Of a stretch of 11,149 nucleotides of DNA, positions 6,500-11,149 are shown one piece after another (the first letter of the stretch is position 1; every line of letters begins with the position of its first letter). The notes under the pieces were generated by a model, which had not been told where the DNA came from, searched no databases, and was given only the letters and a program-made list of their open reading frames with translations. The stretch is from assembly GCA_027294185.1 (NCBI GenBank), contig JAPUME010000207.1, forward strand, positions 1 to 11,149, in the 5' to 3' direction. This stretch comes from Acidobacteriota bacterium. Lineage in GTDB: Bacteria; Acidobacteriota; Terriglobia; UBA7540; JAPUME01. Position numbers and translations under genes: made by a program.

Positions 6500-7309
6500 T
6501 CAGCCTACGCCCAATGTGTCGAGCACTTTCAGAGCTTCCTCAGGATGCAGGCGGACACGGTAGTCGTCCGTCAGATTCACCCAGCGGACGTTGCCTCGAG
6601 GATCGATCAGAAACTCAGCCGGGCGTGAAATGTCGGCCGATCCGCGCCCAGCCCCTTCATGCATCAAATCGTAGCGGCGAATCACTTCCCCCTTGGGGTC
6701 GCAAAGGAAGGTGAACGAGAACCCCTGTTTCCGGGTGTGTTTGAGGGTAACTTCGGGAGGATCCACGCTGACGGCGACGATGCGTACGCCTCGCTTCTCA
6801 AACGTCTCACGATGCTGCTCCAAACTCCGCAACTCGGAGTTGCAGAACGGTCACCAATAACCTCGGTAGAAAACCAGAAGAACATAGGTTCCCCGGTCTG
6901 CCGCGAATCCCTCGGAAGGAGATTTAAGGATTTCATACAGCGTAACCGGCTTTCCGTTCTGGTCAGACAGGGTGAAGTCGGGCGCCTTGGTCCAGACCCT
7001 CGGAGCGCCATCCGAGGCAGGAAGCTGCGCCGAAACGTGGAAATGAAGGCCCAGGAAACCGATGAATGCGATCAGGCCGAGCGTGGACGCTACGATTCCT
7101 CGGATCTTGCCGCGAACGCGGTCCGGCTGGCGGAAGGTGCGCTTCAAACCTGCGCCCAACAAACTCAGCCCCACAGCAAACATCGACAAATTCAACCAGG
7201 AAAAATCTGAGGTAAGAGCGAAATTAGCAAAGGTGGTGTAGGTGCTGATGAAGGCTGCAATCGTCACCAGAAAACCGAATACGATGGACGAATTCCACTT
7301 TCGTTCCAT
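6500..7309 (-). CDS. Membrane-anchored redoxin selenoprotein (UxxC), UGA read as selenocysteine
   Basis: The frame runs from ATG 7309 to TAG 6500-6502 with one internal TGA at 6851-6853, giving 269 residues if the TGA is selenocysteine 153. Residues 9-32, 38-55 and 70-91 are hydrophobic membrane segments. The Lys/Arg-rich loop 56-70 suggests the C-terminal domain faces outside the cytoplasm. That domain is an AhpC/TSA-redoxin thioredoxin fold: APDFTLSDQNGKPVTLYEI (109-127), then LLVFYRGYW-U-PFC with Sec153 and Cys156, VRIVAVSVDPPE, FLCDPKGEVIRRY (Cys203), and RPAEFLIDPRGNVRW. Cysteine homologues carry RGxWCPxC at this place, so the TGA replaces exactly the attacking thiol. A hairpin starting 10 nt after the TGA fits a bacterial SECIS. 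GGGGGAA lies about 9 nt before the ATG. The 79-nt gap to the dehydrogenase has a weak promoter candidate (TTGCGC 7375-7370, GATAAT 7350-7345), so it may be the last gene of the operon. The other reading is a nonsense mutation giving two pseudogene fragments (6851-7309 and 6500-6850). Confidence 0.85.
6823..6853 (-). promoter_or_regulatory. SECIS-like hairpin directly after the in-frame UGA
   Basis: Minus strand, counting from the UGA (6853-6851): AACUCCG (6841-6835), loop AGUUG (6834-6830), CGGAGUU (6829-6823). This is a perfect 7-bp stem, followed by one unpaired U (6822) that could be bulged. The loop begins 17 nt after the UGA and has G at its second position followed by U. This fits what is known of bacterial SECIS elements, which sit just 3' of the UGA inside the coding region and present a G/U in a small apical loop to SelB. 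A competing longer stem (GUUCUGCAACU, CCG loop, AGUUGCGGAGU, 6848-6824, with three G-U pairs) is also possible. Which one forms cannot be judged by eye. Confidence 0.6.
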
Positions 7310-7388
7310 TGAATTCGTTCCCCCGCGTTTCTCTTCGAATTCGGATTATCTATCAGACGCCCAGGGCGGGCGCAAAGTTAGAGAATCT

Positions 7389-8402
7389 TCAAAACTCAAT
7401 CAGCCCCTTGACCAATCCGGCTCCGGGCTCGATCCAGCGTGGGAATTCCTCCACAAACGAAGCCGAGGATGCGCGGTGAGTGGTCCAAACCGTGGGGTCG
7501 ATCTTCCCGGATTCCAAAAGCCTCAGGATGCGGGCAAAGTCAGCGCCGGTGGCGTTGCGGGAACTCAGGATCGCCATCTCTTTGCGGTGGAAATCCGGAT
7601 CGCTAAACGTCACGTTTCCCTGAATCAGTCCCACGAGAACCAGCCGCCCGGCATGCGCAACGTAGTCAAAGGCCTTCGACATCGAACCGGCATTCCCCGT
7701 CGCGTCGAATACCGCCGTCGCCAAATTCCCTTCCGTTATTTCCTTCACGCGGCTCAGCGGGTCATCTTTTCCCTGAAGAGTGTTTTCGACACCCCGTTGC
7801 CGGGCAAACTCCAATCGTTCCTCGCTCACGTCGATCACAATGACCCGCGCGCCGGCAAGCTGCGCAAAGTTGATGACACCCTGGCCGATGGGACCTGCGC
7901 CGATGACCAGAACGAACTCCCCGGCTTGAAGCCGGGCACGAGCCACAGCGTGCGCCCCAATTCCCAGAGTCTCGACCAGCGCCAACTGATCCGGCGTGAG
8001 CCGCTCGGATCGGTGGAGCTTCCGCGTGGGAAGGGTAATGAACTCTCGCATCCCGCCGTCGGTATGAACGCCCAGGACTTTCAGGTTCACGCAGCAATTG
8101 GTCTTGCCTTGCCGGCAGGCGATGCAACGCCCGCAATCGAGATAGGGCTCCACTGCACAAAGATCGCCCACCTTCAACCCGGCCGCGTTCGGACCGATAT
8201 CGGCGATTTCCACTCCCAGCTCATGTCCCAGGATGCGAGGGTAGCTGAAATAAGGCTGTTCGCCTCGGAAAGCATGAATGTCGGTGCCGCATATCCCAAC
8301 CCGCAGCACACGCACGACGGCCTCCTCGAGAGAAGGCTTTCCGGGGAGAGCCGAATCACCCAACGACAATCGTCCGGGTTCTTCGAGTGTGACAGTTCTC
8401 AT
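7389..8402 (-). CDS. Zinc-dependent MDR-family alcohol/polyol dehydrogenase
   Basis: This 337-residue medium-chain dehydrogenase oxidises a secondary alcohol, probably a sugar, polyol or sugar acid, using NAD. Catalytic zinc ligands are visible: Cys38 in VGICGTDIHAFRG and His60-Glu61 in ILGHE, with Glu144 as the likely further ligand. The structural zinc site is the four-cysteine lobe DCGRCIACRQG..CC (Cys90, Cys93, Cys96, Cys104). The Rossmann motif is VIGAGPIGQG (Gly168, Gly170, Gly173), and Asp191 at the end of beta-2 (VIVIDVSEERLEFA) favours NAD over NADP. The protein is close in type to L-threonine/L-galactonate/sorbitol-like dehydrogenases, but the exact substrate is not readable. It starts 29 nt after the DUF1501 stop, without a good ribosome site (AT-rich TAATATTAATG). 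Translation may therefore depend on coupling, and the ATG is supported mainly by the N-terminal match. Confidence 0.9.
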   Translation of the reverse strand: MRTVTLEEPGRLSLGDSALPGKPSLEEAVVRVLRVGICGTDIHAFRGEQPYFSYPRILGHELGVEIADIGPNAAGLKVGDLCAVEPYLDCGRCIACRQGKTNCCVNLKVLGVHTDGGMREFITLPTRKLHRSERLTPDQLALVETLGIGAHAVARARLQAGEFVLVIGAGPIGQGVINFAQLAGARVIVIDVSEERLEFARQRGVENTLQGKDDPLSRVKEITEGNLATAVFDATGNAGSMSKAFDYVAHAGRLVLVGLIQGNVTFSDPDFHRKEMAILSSRNATGADFARILRLLESGKIDPTVWTTHRASSASFVEEFPRWIEPGAGLVKGLIEF

Positions 8403-8431
8403 TAATATTAAGAAGATTCTCTGAAGGGGAC

Positions 8432-9880
8432 CTAGGCGATGATCTTTTTCGCCACCACTCCTGCCACGTCGGTCAGGCGGAAGTCGCGTCCGCTGAAACG
8501 AAAGGTGAGTTTCTCGTGGTCGAGTCCCAACAGGTGAAGAACCGTGGCATGGAAATCATGAATGTGCATGCGGTCTTCCACGGCATGGTAGCCGATCTCA
8601 TCGGTCGCACCATAGATGAAGCCGGGTTTCACGCCTCCGCCGGCCATCCAGATCGAATAACCGTAGGGATTATGGTCGCGCCCGTTCTCATCTTGTGATA
8701 CCGGGGTGCGGCCGAACTCGCCCGCCCAGATGACCAGAGTGTCTTTGAGGAGTCCTCGTCCCTTCAGGTCCGTCAGCAGGCCTGCCATCGGCTTGTCGAC
8801 TTCCTTGGCGTTGGCCGAATGTTTTTCAAACAGATCCGAGTGCTGATCCCACTTGTAGCTGTGCGTGCATTGGACGAAGCGAACTCCTCGCTCGACGAGC
8901 CGGCGCGCCATCAGGCATTGCCACCCGAAGTCACGGGTCACCTCCTCATCGAGCCCGTAGAGCTTCTTGGTAATCTCGGATTCCTTTTCAAGTTCGAAAG
9001 CCTCCGGGGCTTCCACTTGCATGCGAAAAGCCAGCTCGAATGCCTCGATCCGCGCCTCGAGCTGCGGATCGGCATTTCGCATCGCCGAATGCCGCCGATT
9101 GATATTCCGGAGCATATCGAGCTCGAAGCGCTGCTCGTCGGGTGAGAAGCCTTTGTTTTTCAGGTATGCAATCGGCTCATCTTCAATATCCGCCACTTTC
9201 AACCCTGCGTGGCCGATGGCCGTGCCCTGGTAGGAACCCGGCAGGAAGGCCGAGCCCCAGTTCTTGGCGCCGCCGTGCGCGAGCGACGGCTTGAGGGCGA
9301 TGAAACCGGGCAGGTTACGATTCCTGCTGCCGAGACCATAGACCACCCATGAACCCATACTGGGGCGGGTAAACGTGCTCGAGCCGGTGAAGGTCTGGAG
9401 CAGGGCGGCGCCGTGGTCCACACCCTCGCCGACCATCGAGCGGATCACACAGAGGTCATCGGCGCGGCTGCCGACATGCGGGAACAGGTCGCTCACCGGG
9501 ATCCCGCTTTCTCCGTATTGTTTGAAATCCCAAAGGGGCTTCATCAACGGACCGGCCTCTTCATCGTCAAACGCCAGGGGGCGGTTGATCGGGAGCGGCT
9601 TGCCGTGGTCGCGGATGAGGCGCGGCTTCGGATCAAAGGTATCGATACTCGACGGGCCCCCATGCATGAAGAGGAAAATCACCCGCTTCGCCCGGGCGGG
9701 AAAATGGGGGGGCCGGGGAGCCAGAGGATTGCTCTCTCCCGAAGTCCCCAACAGCCCTGGCTCCCCCCCTGCAAGTCCCGCCAAACTCAGAAAACCGAAT
9801 CCACAAGCTGCTCCGCGCAATATCTCTCGGCGTGAAAAGGAACGGGAGAGCCTGGAGTTTTCAGAATCTTTCCGTCTCAT
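8432..9880 (-). CDS. DUF1501 family protein, Tat-exported
   Basis: This 482-residue member of the DUF1501 family belongs to an alkaline phosphatase/sulfatase-like fold of unsettled function. The N-terminus carries a twin-arginine signal, SFSRREILRG (Arg17-Arg18), followed by a hydrophobic stretch at about 23-38, so it should be exported folded. Family motifs seen: VIFLFMHGGPSSIDTFDPKP (67-86), SMVGEGVDHGAAL, GSWVVYGLGSRNRNLPGF, WAGEFGRTP (385-393) and GRDHNPYGYSIWMAGGG (400-416). DUF1501 proteins almost always sit next to DUF1549/DUF1553 proteins, as here, and are abundant in Planctomycetes and in some Acidobacteria. The start is only 9 nt after the upstream stop, and the ribosome site TGAGGAA overlaps that stop. 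This indicates translational coupling and co-transcription. Confidence 0.93.
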   Translation of the reverse strand: MRRKDSENSRLSRSFSRREILRGAACGFGFLSLAGLAGGEPGLLGTSGESNPLAPRPPHFPARAKRVIFLFMHGGPSSIDTFDPKPRLIRDHGKPLPINRPLAFDDEEAGPLMKPLWDFKQYGESGIPVSDLFPHVGSRADDLCVIRSMVGEGVDHGAALLQTFTGSSTFTRPSMGSWVVYGLGSRNRNLPGFIALKPSLAHGGAKNWGSAFLPGSYQGTAIGHAGLKVADIEDEPIAYLKNKGFSPDEQRFELDMLRNINRRHSAMRNADPQLEARIEAFELAFRMQVEAPEAFELEKESEITKKLYGLDEEVTRDFGWQCLMARRLVERGVRFVQCTHSYKWDQHSDLFEKHSANAKEVDKPMAGLLTDLKGRGLLKDTLVIWAGEFGRTPVSQDENGRDHNPYGYSIWMAGGGVKPGFIYGATDEIGYHAVEDRMHIHDFHATVLHLLGLDHEKLTFRFSGRDFRLTDVAGVVAKKIIA

Positions 9881-9889
9881 GATGTTTCC

Positions 9890-11149
9890 TCATTCGACAT
9901 AGATAAACTCGTTCGAGGCGATCAGCAGGTGACACAAGCTCTCGAACGCCTTCTGGTCTGAAATCAAATCCGGGAACCTCTCGCGAAGCTGGTCAACGTA
10001 GCCCAGGGCTTCCCGAACCTCCCCGGGTTGGGGGTTCCGATTGAGGACCCGTAGGTAGGCGCGCTCGACGCGCCGCTCAGGGTCGTTCGGGTATGCTTTC
10101 AGGAACTCCTCGGCCAGGTTCCGGGAACGCGCGGCGATGAATTCGCTGTTCATCATGAAAAGCGCCTGGGGCGCGACGTTCGTCCGCGGCCGCGTGCCCG
10201 CCGAAGTCGTCGCATCACCGAAGTCGAACAAGTTAAGAAGTCCCGGCAGGTTTGCGCGCCGCAGCGGAATGTAGACGAGACGACGGTTGATCTTTTCCGG
10301 GTCCAAACTGAGACGGTCATTACTGTTTTCCCCGTCCGTACCGAAACCCGACTGCAAGGTGCCACCCATCGTCAGGTCCAAAGTCCCATCCATCGCCAGC
10401 AGGCCGTCCCGAATCTGTTCGACATCCAGCCGACGGCGATTGAACCGCGACAGGAGCCGGTTTTCCGGGTCGGCTTCAATATTTTCCTTTCTCGTTTCAC
10501 CGCTCATCTGATAGGTGCTCGAAAGCATGATCAATCGATGCATCTTCTTTACCGACCAGCCGTCGTCGATGAATCGGCGAGCCAAATAGTCGATCAATTC
10601 CGGGTGGCTCGGTGGGTCACCCATTTTCCCGAAATTGTTCGGCGTTCTGACCAGACCCTCACCGAAGTGCCACTTCCAGATGAGGTTGACCATGACGCGG
10701 GCGGTCAGGGGATTCCGTGAATCCGTCAACCAACGAGCCAACTCCAGCCGCCCGCTACCCTTGCGGACGAGTGGCTGTTCGGTTGCCACGCGCAGGATTC
10801 GCGGGAAATTCTTAGAAACTTCCTCACCCGGATTATTGTGGTCGCCACGGATGAAAATCTTTTGTTGAACAATCTCACCCTCGGCCACCGCGCACGCCAT
10901 ATCCACTTCAGGCGGGGCACTTGCCTCGAGTTGCCCGAGTTCCCGGCGAAGCCTGCTCAAAAGTTCGCTGGATTCCGGCGTGAAAACAGCTTCCTGATCT
11001 TCCTCAGAGAGAGCGAACGGTCCTTCGTTAAAGTAAACGTCGTGGAAGAAAGGGTCCCTCTCGGCACGGAATTTCGGCTTGGGGCGAGGCGGCATATCCC
11101 GGTCTTCCAGGCGTTTGCGGACCCCTTTGCGCCACTTTTCGAGTGTTTT
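9890..11149 (-). CDS. DUF1553 (PSD1) domain protein, N-terminal part outside the window
   Basis: The frame is open from TGA 9890-9892 to the right edge, with 419 residues visible. Codons continue in frame beyond the first internal Met (11095), reading LEKWRKGVRKRLEDRD, so the gene begins outside. The DUF1553 core is clear: GRLELARWLTDSRNPLTARV, NLIWKWHFGEGLVRTPNNFG, PSHPELIDYLARRFIDDGWS, KKMHRLIMLSSTYQMS, and later NRRRLDVEQIRDGLLAMDG. The end is QALFMMNSEFIAARS and CHLLIASNEFIYVE. Such proteins are normally 700-1000 residues, with a DUF1549 domain and often a cytochrome c-like (PSCyt1) domain at the front plus a secretion signal. I expect these upstream but cannot see them. It is the first visible gene of the minus-strand operon. 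Confidence 0.93.
   Translation of the reverse strand, partial: KTLEKWRKGVRKRLEDRDMPPRPKPKFRAERDPFFHDVYFNEGPFALSEEDQEAVFTPESSELLSRLRRELGQLEASAPPEVDMACAVAEGEIVQQKIFIRGDHNNPGEEVSKNFPRILRVATEQPLVRKGSGRLELARWLTDSRNPLTARVMVNLIWKWHFGEGLVRTPNNFGKMGDPPSHPELIDYLARRFIDDGWSVKKMHRLIMLSSTYQMSGETRKENIEADPENRLLSRFNRRRLDVEQIRDGLLAMDGTLDLTMGGTLQSGFGTDGENSNDRLSLDPEKINRRLVYIPLRRANLPGLLNLFDFGDATTSAGTRPRTNVAPQALFMMNSEFIAARSRNLAEEFLKAYPNDPERRVERAYLRVLNRNPQPGEVREALGYVDQLRERFPDLISDQKAFESLCHLLIASNEFIYVE

Noticed and set aside
6500..6832. Separate 110-codon gene starting at TTG 6832
   Set aside because: Its start is a Leu codon inside the redoxin domain and has no ribosome site. It is the part of the selenoprotein after the UGA.
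7242..8405. 387-codon open frame on the plus strand
   Set aside because: It lies opposite the zinc dehydrogenase and the redoxin N-terminus, whose motifs are unmistakable. It shows no domain and has no ribosome site, so it is a shadow of GC-biased codon use.
7380..8422. 11-nt inverted repeat (AGAGAATCTTC at 7380-7390, GAAGATTCTCT at 8412-8422) flanking the dehydrogenase, considered as a mobile-element end
   Set aside because: About fifteen such 11-nt pairs are expected by chance in a window of this size. There is no transposase, target duplication or longer match.
1..11149. CRISPR array, tRNA/rRNA, insertion sequence or prophage genes
   Set aside because: No regularly spaced repeats, clover-leaf sequences, transposase motifs or phage genes were seen on either strand.

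Overview
The window looks like a soil-type, moderately GC-rich bacterium, most likely Acidobacteriota, with Planctomycetota as the main alternative. The inference rests on four things. There is a DUF1501 gene next to a DUF1553 (PSD1) gene. There is a decayed tail of an acidobacterial-style Ser/Thr protein kinase. There is an LLM-family oxidoreductase of the F420-dependent type. There is a CE15 glucuronoyl esterase. No marker gene for taxonomy is present, so the assignment is tentative.

Layout, left to right. Positions 1-806 (minus) hold an LLM-class oxidoreductase cut by the left edge. Positions 807-1131 are mostly non-coding and contain the last ~45 codons of a lost Ser/Thr kinase. A CE15 esterase (1140-2462, minus) follows, with a terminator hairpin over its stop codon and a good sigma70-type promoter upstream. 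Positions 2608-3104 (plus) hold a broken gene for a secreted protein, with one in-frame TAG and one frameshift. A MerA-like flavoprotein disulfide reductase (3133-4617, minus) and a phosphate-selective-type porin (4934-6475, plus) diverge from a 300-bp spacer that carries overlapping back-to-back promoters.

From 11149 down to 6500 four genes run on the minus strand in tight order: DUF1553 (5' end outside the window), DUF1501 (9-nt gap, Tat signal), a zinc-dependent MDR dehydrogenase (29-nt gap), and a membrane-anchored redoxin (79-nt gap).

The most interesting item is that redoxin. Its reading frame (6500-7309) is interrupted by a single UGA exactly where the first active-site cysteine of the CxxC motif belongs (FYRGYW-UGA-PFC). 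The frame then continues intact to the C-terminus, and a SECIS-like hairpin with a G/U-containing loop starts 10 nt after the UGA. A standard gene caller would report two fragments, but the sequence is best read as one 269-residue selenoprotein with a UxxC motif. Three predicted membrane segments place the redox domain outside the cytoplasm.
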